Of a stretch of 33,792 nt of DNA, positions 14,657-21,505 are shown piece by piece; the first letter of the stretch is position 1, and each line of letters begins with the position of its first letter. Location of the stretch: IMG/VR virus record IMGVR_UViG_3300026518_000004, positions 1-33,792 of that record. One strand, 5' to 3'. The notes below the pieces were generated by a model that saw nothing but the letters and a program-made list of their open reading frames with translations, was not told the origin of the DNA and searched no databases. Origin of the DNA: a virus. Both the position numbers and the translations under genes were made by a program.

Positions 14657-15043
14657 ATGAAAAAACAAAAAGAAGAAAGAAAATGGACAGACATTTTTAA
14701 AACAAAAGAATTAACATTTAAAGAAGAATTGATAAATGATATACATTCTTTAAAAAATAATCCAATGGGTAGATTAAAGAAAGCCGTGTTCTTAGACAAC
14801 ATACGTAAAATTGATAGCTTAGACTTAATTAGAGACAGTTTAATTGAAAGTCTTAACATTGTTAAGTATCGTGTAAGAAAGAAGCTCATAGTTGATATGC
14901 ACTTACACTATATTTTAATATTATTAGAGTTCAAAACTGAATTAGAATTAGATAAAATAATGAAAAGTAAGTTTACAACTGAAGAAGCTTATAAAATTCA
15001 AGAATTAATTTTTATAAAACAGGATTTAGAAGAGTTAAAATAA
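14657..15043 (+). CDS. Hypothetical early protein 3
   Basis: This is a 128-residue, highly charged, all-helical protein (start MKKQKEERKWTDIFKTKELT, ending FIKQDLEELK). The stop TAA overlaps the next ATG (TAATG), so translation is coupled to 15043-15378. It is more GC-rich than its neighbours around 14780-14910, where Arg and Asp codons vary, which may mark a different origin. Function unknown. Confidence 0.65.
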   Translation: MKKQKEERKWTDIFKTKELTFKEELINDIHSLKNNPMGRLKKAVFLDNIRKIDSLDLIRDSLIESLNIVKYRVRKKLIVDMHLHYILILLEFKTELELDKIMKSKFTTEEAYKIQELIFIKQDLEELK

Positions 15044-15378
15044 TGTTGAGTATTAATTCTTATGTAAATTTTAATATGGTCAAACAAGTATTTAAAGATT
15101 TAATGTGTGTAGAATCAACAAAAGAAATTTTATCAGATAGTTTGTATAAGTTTCTTTTAGATTATAATAAAAATTCAATTTTTAAAACAGACATATTAAC
15201 TTTATTAGTAAAAGACACTGTTGATAAATATATAGAGGATCAAGATATTCAGTTTAATTTTGATTCTGACTTTTTAAAAGAAGAAATTGAGCTAACTTTT
15301 GAAGATACAATCTTAGATTATATAGACGATAAATTATGGGACAAATGTTTAACAAGTAAATTAAAGGAATGTAAATAG
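15043..15378 (+). CDS. Hypothetical early protein 4
   Basis: This is a 111-residue acidic protein with helical segments (MLSINSYVNFNMVKQVFKDL at the start). It contains a run of Asp/Glu in DKYIEDQDIQFNFDSDFLKEE (split at that point) typical of DNA-mimic or acidic inhibitor proteins, but that comparison is loose. It is coupled to the upstream gene by TAATG, and followed after 2 bp by the small gene at 15381. No domain recognised. Confidence 0.6.
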   Translation: MLSINSYVNFNMVKQVFKDLMCVESTKEILSDSLYKFLLDYNKNSIFKTDILTLLVKDTVDKYIEDQDIQFNFDSDFLKEEIELTFEDTILDYIDDKLWDKCLTSKLKECK

Positions 15379-15380
15379 TT

Positions 15381-15533
15381 ATGAATGAAAAAATAGATCA
15401 AAGAAATAAAGATTATCAAATACAAAAATATAATGAAATGTTAGATTATTTTATGAGCCAGGGATATTCTAGATATCATGCTTTAAATATAATAGTAATT
15501 AGTAGTAAACATTTAGTAAAAGTAAGAGGTTAG
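15381..15533 (+). CDS. Small hypothetical early protein 5
   Basis: This 50-residue ORF (MNEKIDQRNKDYQIQKYNEM at its start, ending SKHLVKVRG) starts two bases after the preceding stop. Its last codons form the AAGAGGT Shine-Dalgarno of the gene at 15539. The tight packing and that reuse support it as real. It is basic and probably helical. Function unknown. Confidence 0.5.
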   Translation: MNEKIDQRNKDYQIQKYNEMLDYFMSQGYSRYHALNIIVISSKHLVKVRG

Positions 15534-15538
15534 TAATT

Positions 15539-15916
15539 ATGCAATCAATATTAGGACATGTAATAAGTTACAAAGAACAAAGTGTATTAAATAATTTTAC
15601 AGACATAGCGAATAAAATAATCATAGATAGAGATATGGACGATATACTTAGATTTACTACTATTAAAGAAGAAAATGAGGTTATAATAGAATTATTTAAC
15701 AACAATCATAAAGAGGAATTATATTATTTCTCTATTGATCTAATAATAAACTCAAATGGCGAAGCTTACTTAAAAGTATTATGTAGAAATGAATTTTTTA
15801 GATTTTATATACTTACTTATCAAGTAAAGCTTTATGCTCAAATAGTTGATATAGCAAATTACAAAGAGAATCAAAGTCTATGTAAGACTACAGAAGACTT
15901 AAATATTTTGAATTAA
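15539..15916 (+). CDS. Hypothetical early protein 6
   Basis: This is a 125-residue protein of mixed alpha/beta character (start MQSILGHVISYKEQSVLNNF). It has several predicted strands (VIIELFNNNHKEELYYFSID and YLKVLCRNEFFRFYILTYQV). It is last in a coupled run of early genes (14657-15916) and is followed by a 257-bp gap holding a large palindrome. No motif recognised. Confidence 0.6.
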   Translation: MQSILGHVISYKEQSVLNNFTDIANKIIIDRDMDDILRFTTIKEENEVIIELFNNNHKEELYYFSIDLIINSNGEAYLKVLCRNEFFRFYILTYQVKLYAQIVDIANYKENQSLCKTTEDLNILN

Positions 15917-15958
15917 TTATTAATAGATTAAGAGATTTATTTAATAAATAGCTTTTTC

Positions 15959-16003
15959 TTTGTATATAAAATTAGCGATTTAATCACTAACTCTATATAC
16001 AAA
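15959..16003. other. 45-bp near-perfect interrupted palindrome
   Basis: Arms TTTGTATATA (15959-15968) and TATATACAAA (15994-16003) are exact complements. Inside are TTAG/CTAA and GATT/AATC centred on T15981, with matching spacers, so the whole element is symmetric. It lies in the 257-bp gap between early genes 15539-15916 and 16174-16854. As RNA it would make a long hairpin (terminator). As DNA it would suit a symmetric protein. Confidence 0.8.
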
Positions 16004-16062
16004 ATTAATATGCCGTTTTTTATAATCTTTTTAAGTACTTTATACACAGTGTTTTTAACTGT

Positions 16063-16077
16063 TTTGTAAATTACAAA
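16063..16077. other. 15-bp perfect palindrome TTTGTAA-A-TTACAAA
   Basis: A dyad in the same gap, with half-site TTTGTAA. This resembles the TTTGTAAG half-sites of the iteron blocks and the TTTGTA arm of the large palindrome at 15959. It may be an operator for the same protein, about 95 bp upstream of the ATG at 16174. The rest of the gap is AT-rich and holds no gene. Confidence 0.45.
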
Positions 16078-16173
16078 TTTTATTTGAAATACGTTTAATT
16101 TAAGAACCCTAAAATAAGTATATTTAAAAAAAAAGAGTATTCTATTTAAACAAAACAAAAAGAGGTTAAAAAA

Positions 16174-16854
16174 ATGAAAAAATACATAAAACAAATTAAA
16201 AAAGGATTGAGAAAAAATATCATAAATAATAAAAGAGAATTTAGTATTTCTGAAATTACAGCTAATTCTTTTCTTTTAGATAATAATAAATTATGTGTAT
16301 CTAAAAAAGATATTAAAAATTTAGGAGATATAGTTAATGATAAATTTATCTTAGACAGAACTTATGTAATAATTGATAATTCTATATGTCCAATAGTTTA
16401 TAAAGCTATTAAAATAATGTTTAAGAAAAAAATGTTTAAGAAATTAATTGTATCAAAAGTTGATTATACACGATTTATAATTAAGTCATTACATAGATAC
16501 AGCATAAGTACAGATATAGATTATATAGCAAATAGCTTATTAAGAGATTTATATTTACAAGAAACATTAATATCAAAAAATATTTATTTTAAAGAAATTA
16601 GGAGAAAATTGGATACAAATGAAAATTTAATTATAGAAATGTTAAACTCTGATTGTACAGTTGAAGATAAAGAACTATATATTAACACTATAACAACGTC
16701 TAATATTAATAGTTTTTTAAGTTCTATGTCATTAGTATCAGATAATAATTTAAAGATTATACAACGTTCTGGACATAAAATAATTAAACAAATGAAGAAA
16801 GATAATTGTATTTCTTTTAAAGATTATCTAAATTCTTTTATAAAATACGTATAA
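16174..16854 (+). CDS. Hypothetical early protein 7
   Basis: This 226-residue basic protein (start MKKYIKQIKKGLRKNIINNK) is the largest unknown early protein. It has many helices and a basic N-terminus (residues 1-22) suited to nucleic-acid binding. Residues 95-130 (SKVDYTRFIIKSLHRYSIST) and the C-terminal half are also helical. No winged-helix or HTH signature is clear. It has an AAGAGGT Shine-Dalgarno, and lies between the palindrome region and promoter element copy 3. A replication-initiator or regulator role is possible from position, but unsupported by motif. Confidence 0.65.
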   Translation: MKKYIKQIKKGLRKNIINNKREFSISEITANSFLLDNNKLCVSKKDIKNLGDIVNDKFILDRTYVIIDNSICPIVYKAIKIMFKKKMFKKLIVSKVDYTRFIIKSLHRYSISTDIDYIANSLLRDLYLQETLISKNIYFKEIRRKLDTNENLIIEMLNSDCTVEDKELYINTITTSNINSFLSSMSLVSDNNLKIIQRSGHKIIKQMKKDNCISFKDYLNSFIKYV

Positions 16855-16857
16855 AAA

Positions 16858-16888
16858 GTCCCCTAAAAGGATTTGTGCGTATATAGTA
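16858..16888 (+). promoter_or_regulatory. Early promoter element, copy 3
   Basis: AAAAAGTCCCC (G at 16858) and GTATATAGTA (G at 16879), spaced 21 bp. This is the second subtype: CCCCTAA flank and TTATAAG after the -10-like box, as in copy 5. It starts directly after the stop of the upstream gene and drives the gene at 16919. Confidence 0.75.
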
Positions 16889-16918
16889 TTATAAGATAAA
16901 TCAAAAGGAGGTAATAAC

Positions 16919-17176
16919 ATGATAACAGAAATAGAGAGACAAAAAACACATTCTTTACTTTATAGTTCAATTATAGATAAATTTAATATTGAAGATAATT
17001 ATTCTAATGATAGTTTATTAGACGATATTTGTGAATTTTGTAATAAAGAAGATATTCAAGAAAAGTTTTTAAACAATAAAGATAAAATTGTTTATTCAGA
17101 GTTATTTAACTTTATTTCAAATAAAAATCGAAAGATTCTAAGAAATTTAGCTAAAAAAGTCCCCAATGTTAAATAA
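16919..17176 (+). CDS. Hypothetical early protein 8
   Basis: This 85-residue acidic protein (MITEIERQKTHSLLYSSIID at the start) has an AAAGGAGGT Shine-Dalgarno, the strongest in the early region, so high expression is likely. Its C-terminal residues KKVPNVK are encoded within promoter element copy 4. The middle is a predicted helical acidic domain. Function unknown. Confidence 0.65.
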   Translation: MITEIERQKTHSLLYSSIIDKFNIEDNYSNDSLLDDICEFCNKEDIQEKFLNNKDKIVYSELFNFISNKNRKILRNLAKKVPNVK

Positions 17177-17189
17177 GTTGTATATAGTA
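17159..17189 (+). promoter_or_regulatory. Early promoter element, copy 4
   Basis: AAAAAAGTCCCC (G at 17159) and GTATATAGTA (G at 17180), spaced 21 bp, with the CCCCAAT and GTAAGTAAG flanks of subtype 1. It overlaps the end of the gene at 16919 and drives the helicase gene. Confidence 0.75.
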
Positions 17190-17230
17190 AGTAAGATAAA
17201 AAAATAAAACTAAAAAAAAGAGGTAACAAA

Positions 17231-19021
17231 ATGAACACGATAACAAAAATTGAAAACTTAGAAAGAGAGAGACAAAACTTGATAAGATCTTTTGAAGATA
17301 AAAAGATTACATTAGAGGATTTTACTCCAAGAAATAATGAAATACTAAAAGAGCTTAGTAAATTAGATCCAGGAATTAGTGTTGAAGATTTAATGAATGA
17401 TTTAGATAGTGAAAAAAGTTCTAAATTTAATATTAATGACGAAGAATTGACAGAAGAACAAGAAGAGGCAGCTGTAAAGAGATATAAAAAAGTAAAATCT
17501 CTGTCTGAAATGGAAGTTGTTGAGCAAAATGAAGACGAAGAATTTAAACCTAATTTCGAGTCATTAACAGAAACTGGTCAATTAACTAAAGATACATATA
17601 TGTTTTATGATTATAATAGAGAAAAATATGTTTATTTTAACGCTAAAACAAAAGAAAAGAAAGTTTGGGGAGTTTCAAGCGCTGGTCATAAATTATTTGA
17701 AGTATTTCAAAAAGCAGGATATACAACTAAAAATCCAACTTCAGATTTAAAGTTTGTTAAAAAAGTTAATGTAGAATTTGATATCAAAAAACCTCAATTT
17801 TGGGAAACAGGACTAGGTGTTAATTATAATGAATTTGAAGAAAACTTAACACAACTTGGAACTATAGATAAAATTAGAAAAGATTTTAAAGAAGAAAAAG
17901 GTAAAGAATATAAAAAAGAATTATTCAAAAGTGGTCATGAATTAAAAAAAGTTGCTCCAAAAATTTATGCTCTATTAATGAATCTAATGGAAGAAGATAT
18001 AGAAGCTGTTACTCATTTTATAAATTGGTTTGCTTCATTTTGCAATACAAGAGATAAAATAGCTACTGCATTTATGTTCGCTTCATTAGAAGGTTCAGGA
18101 AAAGGTGTTCTAACAGACGTTGTAATACGTTATTTTTTCGGAGAAAAATATCAAGCGTCAATTATGGCAAGTCGTCTTAAAAAAGAGTTTAATGCTTCTC
18201 TAGAGAACAAATTGTTAATAAATTTTAATGAAGTTTCTTCAGATTTTAGTAAAGCAGACGAAGCAACTCAAAATTTAAAAGCATTAATTACAGACGATAC
18301 TTTTACATTAAATGTTAAAAAACAAAGTGAATTTCAAGCTAAAAACAACTTTTTAATTATATTAAGTCAAAATAATTTAAATGGTGTTAAAATGAGTCAA
18401 TCAGATAGAAGATTTAATTATTTCAATCCACAGAGAACTCTTAAATCAGTAGCTAAAGACGATTTTGGAATAAAAAGAATTGGTACATTTATAGAAGAAA
18501 TGAAAGAAGAATTAGATTCTTTTGTTGAATTTATAGCATTATTTGACTACGATAAATATGAGGCAGCAGAACTTTATGAAACTGAAGGTAAAAAAAGAAG
18601 TCAATTAGCAACGTCTGGACCGTCAGAAATTTTATTTAATACTGTTAAAAATAAAGATATATTTAGTTTAACTGATTCAATTGAGGATATTGTTGAAAGA
18701 TATCATGAAGCAGAGGATAAAAATAAATATTCAGATCTTTATGTAGCAACGTGCATGGGAATTAAAGAAACTTTAAAAGTTATTGAAACTGATTTTGAAA
18801 AAGATTTTATATCAAGTAAAAACTTAACAAAACTTTATACAATATTAGTTGAAGACACTAAAACAATGTCTGATAGACTAATTAAAAAGATTTTTGACTC
18901 AAATTTAACTAAAGTTAAGACTCCAAAATATACAGAAGGTAAAACTAGTAGAAATTGCTACGATTTAGCAGCTTTTAAGTCTCAAAAAGAAAAAGATCAA
19001 GACGAATTAGACAATTTCTAG
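17231..19021 (+). CDS. SF3/D5-like replicative helicase (DUF5906-like)
   Basis: This 596-residue protein has a superfamily 3 helicase core in the order expected. Walker A is LEGSGKG (286-292, Lys291). Walker B is LLINFNE (328-334). The sensor/motif C region is FLIILSQNN (374-382), and an SDRRF arginine-finger-like segment follows (391-395). The N-terminal 180 residues are acidic and charged and do not show a primase motif set I recognise. C-terminal helices follow. It resembles DUF5906/primase C-terminal helicases of small phages that rely on host polymerase. It is the main replication enzyme here and is preceded by promoter element copy 4. An initiator role, by opening an origin, fits the family. 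Confidence 0.85.
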   Translation: MNTITKIENLERERQNLIRSFEDKKITLEDFTPRNNEILKELSKLDPGISVEDLMNDLDSEKSSKFNINDEELTEEQEEAAVKRYKKVKSLSEMEVVEQNEDEEFKPNFESLTETGQLTKDTYMFYDYNREKYVYFNAKTKEKKVWGVSSAGHKLFEVFQKAGYTTKNPTSDLKFVKKVNVEFDIKKPQFWETGLGVNYNEFEENLTQLGTIDKIRKDFKEEKGKEYKKELFKSGHELKKVAPKIYALLMNLMEEDIEAVTHFINWFASFCNTRDKIATAFMFASLEGSGKGVLTDVVIRYFFGEKYQASIMASRLKKEFNASLENKLLINFNEVSSDFSKADEATQNLKALITDDTFTLNVKKQSEFQAKNNFLIILSQNNLNGVKMSQSDRRFNYFNPQRTLKSVAKDDFGIKRIGTFIEEMKEELDSFVEFIALFDYDKYEAAELYETEGKKRSQLATSGPSEILFNTVKNKDIFSLTDSIEDIVERYHEAEDKNKYSDLYVATCMGIKETLKVIETDFEKDFISSKNLTKLYTILVEDTKTMSDRLIKKIFDSNLTKVKTPKYTEGKTSRNCYDLAAFKSQKEKDQDELDNF

Positions 19022-19039
19022 AAAGAAGTTGTCTGAAAA

Positions 19040-19070
19040 GTCCCCTAACTTAAAAATAACGTATATAGTA
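19040..19070 (+). promoter_or_regulatory. Early promoter element, copy 5 (drives the tnpB unit)
   Basis: AAAAGTCCCC (G at 19040) and GTATATAGTA (G at 19061), spaced 21 bp, with the subtype 2 flanks (CCCCTAA, TTATAAG). It lies 33 bp before the small gene at 19103, which overlaps the tnpB start. tnpB is therefore wired into the phage early programme. Confidence 0.75.
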
Positions 19071-19102
19071 TTATAAGAAAAATAAAACAAAGAGGTTACA
19101 AA

Positions 19103-19240
19103 ATGAACGAATTAAACAAAACAAAACAAAACATGATAGATTTTTTAGATTCTTTAGTAATAGATTATTTTAACTCGAGTGAAGACGTATTTAAACTTTT
19201 GAATATTATAGCGATAGAGAAAAAAAATGTATTACTTTAA
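19103..19240 (+). CDS. Small leader protein coupled to tnpB
   Basis: This is a 45-residue ORF (MNELNKTKQNMIDFLDSLVI at its start, ending IAIEKKNVLL) behind an AGAGGT Shine-Dalgarno and early promoter copy 5. Its end overlaps the tnpB start by 14 bp. tnpB has no good Shine-Dalgarno of its own, so its translation probably depends on ribosomes finishing this ORF. The acidic helical peptide could also be a small partner or inhibitor of the TnpB-like protein. That is speculative. Confidence 0.55.
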   Translation: MNELNKTKQNMIDFLDSLVIDYFNSSEDVFKLLNIIAIEKKNVLL

Positions 19241-20579
19241 ACAGCAATTAAAGAAAATAAGTGTAGAAGATTCAAAAACTCTATACTTGCTTTTTAAGAC
19301 AGCAACGAGTGGTTATAATGAACTTATCAACTACAACGAAAAGAGTGGCTCACAGGCTTGGATAGAGCCTAATTCTGATATAGTTAAAAGTTTAAATAGC
19401 TTTAAAAAATTAGGTTCTAACTTAACATTTTCAATAGTAAATAATTATAATATAAATATGAAAAATTGGAAAAAAAATCAAGCTAAAGACGCTAGTTATA
19501 CTAAACCAACTTTTAGAAATAAAGACTCTGAATTCTTCATTGCTTTTTTTGGGCGTAATTATTCAGTTAATTATGATAAAGGTATAGTTAAATTAAGTTT
19601 GAATAAAAAAGACATAGAATTTCCTATTGCTAAAAATTTTAATTCTAAAAGAAAAGATTTAAGAATGGTTAGATTACATAAGGAAAAAACAGGATACTAT
19701 TTAGTATATGAATATGAATCAAATACAGAGGCTATACAAGGTAATAACAAAGCAGGTATAGATTTGGGTGTAGACGTGTTAATAAGTTGTTATACTCCAA
19801 ATTTCAAGCCATTAATAATATCTGGTAAATATTTAAAGTTTGTTAATTACAAGCATAATTTAAAATTAGAAACTTTAGAAAATAAAGAAGATATAGAAAA
19901 ATTATATAAAGAAAGAGATACTGAAATTAAAAGTATATTTAACTTTGCTATTAAAAGACTTTTTGATTATCTTCGTTACACTAGAACAACTGAAATTTTT
20001 ATAGGTGATTTTTCGGGTGTTAAAGATAAAGTTGTAGCTCGTAATTTTTATCAAATATCTTATTATCTATTAAAACGTAAAATGAAAGATTACGCTAAAA
20101 AAAATGGTGTTAAAATAAATTTTATTAAAGAAGATTACACGTCTAAAACTTCTTTTCTTGATCTTGAAGAACCTAAATTTAGAACTGAATATGCAGGAAA
20201 TAGAGAAAAGAGAGGATTATTTATTACTAAAGAAGGATTTGAGATACATGCAGATATAAACGGCGCAGCTCAAATACTAAGTAAAAGACATTATGTTAAT
20301 CCAGTTTTAAGAAATAATATAAGATTAGAACCTTTTTTTATTGATTTAGTTAAAGATAACGTAAAACTAAAAAGTTCTTTAAATTTCAAGATATGGAAAT
20401 TTTTAAATAATGAATATAAAAGAGTTTCAAAAATTAATGAAATATATAATAGATTTAAAATGGATCCTAAAAATTTTAAATTAAGAAAAATGGTGAGTTA
20501 TGATAGTTTAATGAATGTAAGAATATATGTTAATTATAGTTTTGATATAAATAATGAAATTTGTATGAAAACAGAGTAA
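19227..20579 (+). CDS. tnpB: TnpB-family RNA-guided nuclease homologue with rearranged active site
   Basis: This 450-residue protein is a TnpB/IS605 OrfB-type (Cas12-ancestor) protein. A helical and beta-barrel N-terminal half (1-175) is followed by a RuvC fold. RuvC-I is AGIDLG (Asp179), and RuvC-III is HADINGAA (Asp343). At the RuvC-II position the sequence is EIFIGDFSG, with Gly260 where most TnpBs have Glu. The segment KEDYTSKTSF (Glu302) matches the EESYTSKASF motif of TnpB lineages in which I recall the catalytic Glu being relocated. No zinc-finger cysteines are present. About 100 residues (351-450) extend beyond RuvC-III, more than usual. There is no tnpA or IS end. Translation probably depends on the small ORF upstream. 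It also lacks GATG, like the rest of the genome, so it looks long resident. It may act as a guided nuclease, a homing enzyme or a repressor. Confidence 0.85.
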   Translation: MYYFKQQLKKISVEDSKTLYLLFKTATSGYNELINYNEKSGSQAWIEPNSDIVKSLNSFKKLGSNLTFSIVNNYNINMKNWKKNQAKDASYTKPTFRNKDSEFFIAFFGRNYSVNYDKGIVKLSLNKKDIEFPIAKNFNSKRKDLRMVRLHKEKTGYYLVYEYESNTEAIQGNNKAGIDLGVDVLISCYTPNFKPLIISGKYLKFVNYKHNLKLETLENKEDIEKLYKERDTEIKSIFNFAIKRLFDYLRYTRTTEIFIGDFSGVKDKVVARNFYQISYYLLKRKMKDYAKKNGVKINFIKEDYTSKTSFLDLEEPKFRTEYAGNREKRGLFITKEGFEIHADINGAAQILSKRHYVNPVLRNNIRLEPFFIDLVKDNVKLKSSLNFKIWKFLNNEYKRVSKINEIYNRFKMDPKNFKLRKMVSYDSLMNVRIYVNYSFDINNEICMKTE

Positions 20580-20677
20580 TAATGTATTATTTTTGAATTT
20601 ATATACTTATTACTATATAAGTTAGCAAAGGAGTTAAAATATTTTAAGTAAAAATACTCCATAGATTTTAAAAAACA

Positions 20678-20724
20678 TAATCTTTTTAGATTAAAACCCT
20701 AACTTAAGTCTTTTTAGATTTAAG
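20678..20724. other. Two tandem hairpins with TTTT loops after tnpB
   Basis: Hairpin 1 is TAATCT-TTTT-AGATTA (20678-20693), with 6 perfect pairs. Hairpin 2 is CTTAAGTCT-TTTT-AGATTTAAG (20703-20724), with 9 pairs including one G-T. The two share TCTTTTTAGAT, suggesting duplication. They end the early operon in the convergent gap (20580-20842) and may act as terminators. Hairpin 2 also lies in the -35 area of the next promoter. Confidence 0.6.
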
Positions 20725-20733
20725 TGATATAAT
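20725..20733 (+). promoter_or_regulatory. Extended -10 promoter for the structured RNA
   Basis: TGATATAAT is a perfect TGn-extended -10. A partial -35 (TTAAGT, 20704-20709) lies 18 bp upstream. Transcription would begin about 20740, exactly before the structured region. Confidence 0.6.
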
Positions 20734-20739
20734 ATTAAC

Positions 20740-20830
20740 TGTAAACGGCTAATTGTCGGTATAGAGTGATTCTCTTAAAAATATCTTCCAAATACCTTAG
20801 CCGGTAGACAAGATCTATCGGCCCTCTCAA
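20740..20830 (+). ncRNA. Candidate structured small RNA downstream of tnpB (possible omegaRNA)
   Basis: CGGCTAA (20746-20752) pairs with TTAGCCG (20797-20803). GGTAT (20758-20762) pairs with ATACC (20792-20796), leaving a 5-base TTGTC bulge. An inner AGAG/CTCT hairpin (20763-20775) sits within. A final hairpin CCGGTAGA/TCTATCGG (20801-20821) has an 8-bp stem with one G-T pair and a 5-base loop. It shares CCG with the first stem, so the two could be alternatives. AGAG at 20763 could pair with CTCT at 20824-20827 (pseudoknot). The tail CCCTCTCAATAAT runs on towards 20843. Position and strand beside tnpB suggest an omegaRNA-like guide. It might instead be the structured 3' UTR of the lysis operon on the opposite strand. 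Confidence 0.5.
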
Positions 20831-20842
20831 TAATAATTATAT

Positions 20843-21199
20843 TTAAAAATGGCTTAATGTTAGCTTAACAACAATACTAATAATTCCACCGAAAAGAACA
20901 AACGCAATTTTTGAAAATCTTGAATTCATTAATTTAACTTTTTCCTCTAAATGCTCTATTTTTATATCTCTTTCACCAGATTTTAAATTACAAACTTCAT
21001 TTTTATCTATTTTTTCTTTCATATGTTTCAATTCCTCTGAATGTCTTATTTGAGTTTCTAATATTTTAGCTATAGATTTTAATTCAGATTTTATATCTGC
21101 AAAATCTTCTCGAATATACTCAATATGTCCAGATAATTTTTCAGAAGTTTTACCCAAATCACTTATAGCTGTTTCTATTTTATCATAGTCTTTACTCAT
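20843..21199 (-). CDS. XhlA-like coiled-coil membrane-anchored protein
   Basis: This 118-residue protein has a long coiled coil (residues about 5-90, with EKLSGHIEYIREDFADIK as example) and one C-terminal transmembrane helix (about 98-115, IAFVLFGGIISIVVKLTL). This matches the layout of XhlA-like phage proteins that sit beside holin and endolysin. It is last in the minus-strand late operon. It probably helps lysis from the inner membrane. Confidence 0.6.
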   Translation of the reverse strand: MSKDYDKIETAISDLGKTSEKLSGHIEYIREDFADIKSELKSIAKILETQIRHSEELKHMKEKIDKNEVCNLKSGERDIKIEHLEEKVKLMNSRFSKIAFVLFGGIISIVVKLTLSHF

Positions 21200-21231
21200 A
21201 ATTAATCACCTGTTTTTATAATTTTTATTGA

Positions 21232-21240
21232 ATTATATCA
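21232..21240 (-). promoter_or_regulatory. Extended -10 promoter candidate for the XhlA-like gene
   Basis: TGATATAAT on the minus strand, 33 bp before the ATG at 21199. No clear -35 box. Confidence 0.4.
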
Positions 21241-21253
21241 TAAGATTAACTTA

Positions 21254-21505
21254 CTATAAATTTAGTGAATCATTAGTATTGTTTTTATACTTGCTACTAG
21301 TGATTTTTGATATACTACGTTGTAAAACTACTACAGACATATACATTAAAAACAGTTCAGGTTCTAAAGTTTCAGTTTTTATACAGTGATATACAAATAC
21401 AAAAGTTCCAACAAAATTTCCCAAATTTGCCCATAATTTAGTGTGAGATAGTCTCCCATTCTCTTCTGAAATTAATTCCAATAATCTATCTAAAAACTTC
21501 TTCAT
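21254..21505 (-). CDS. Probable holin
   Basis: This 83-residue protein has a cytoplasmic helix (MKKFLDRLLELISEENGRLS) followed by two transmembrane helices, about 25-43 (LWANLGNFVGTFVFVYHCI) and 51-65 (LFLMYMSVVVLQRSI), and a polar tail. The segment GRLSHTKLWANLGN recalls a small family of phage holin-like proteins. It starts within the end of the M15 endolysin gene (20-bp overlap), so the endolysin-holin pair is coupled. It would release the endolysin to the periplasm. Confidence 0.6.
   Translation of the reverse strand: MKKFLDRLLELISEENGRLSHTKLWANLGNFVGTFVFVYHCIKTETLEPELFLMYMSVVVLQRSISKITSSKYKNNTNDSLNL

Noticed and set aside
14551-14889. Minus-strand frame opposite the early gene at 14657
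   Set aside because: The plus-strand gene has a good Shine-Dalgarno and coupling to the next gene. The minus frame is hydrophobic low-complexity shadow. The frame at 15937-16194 on the minus strand is rejected likewise.
20740-20830. Group I intron or IStron end
   Set aside because: I could not find the conserved P7/P3 core pairs, and no gene is interrupted here. The structure also begins directly behind a promoter.
20740-20830. tRNA gene
   Set aside because: There is no 7-bp acceptor stem with a T-arm at the right spacing and no CCA-type end. I saw no tRNA anywhere in the window.
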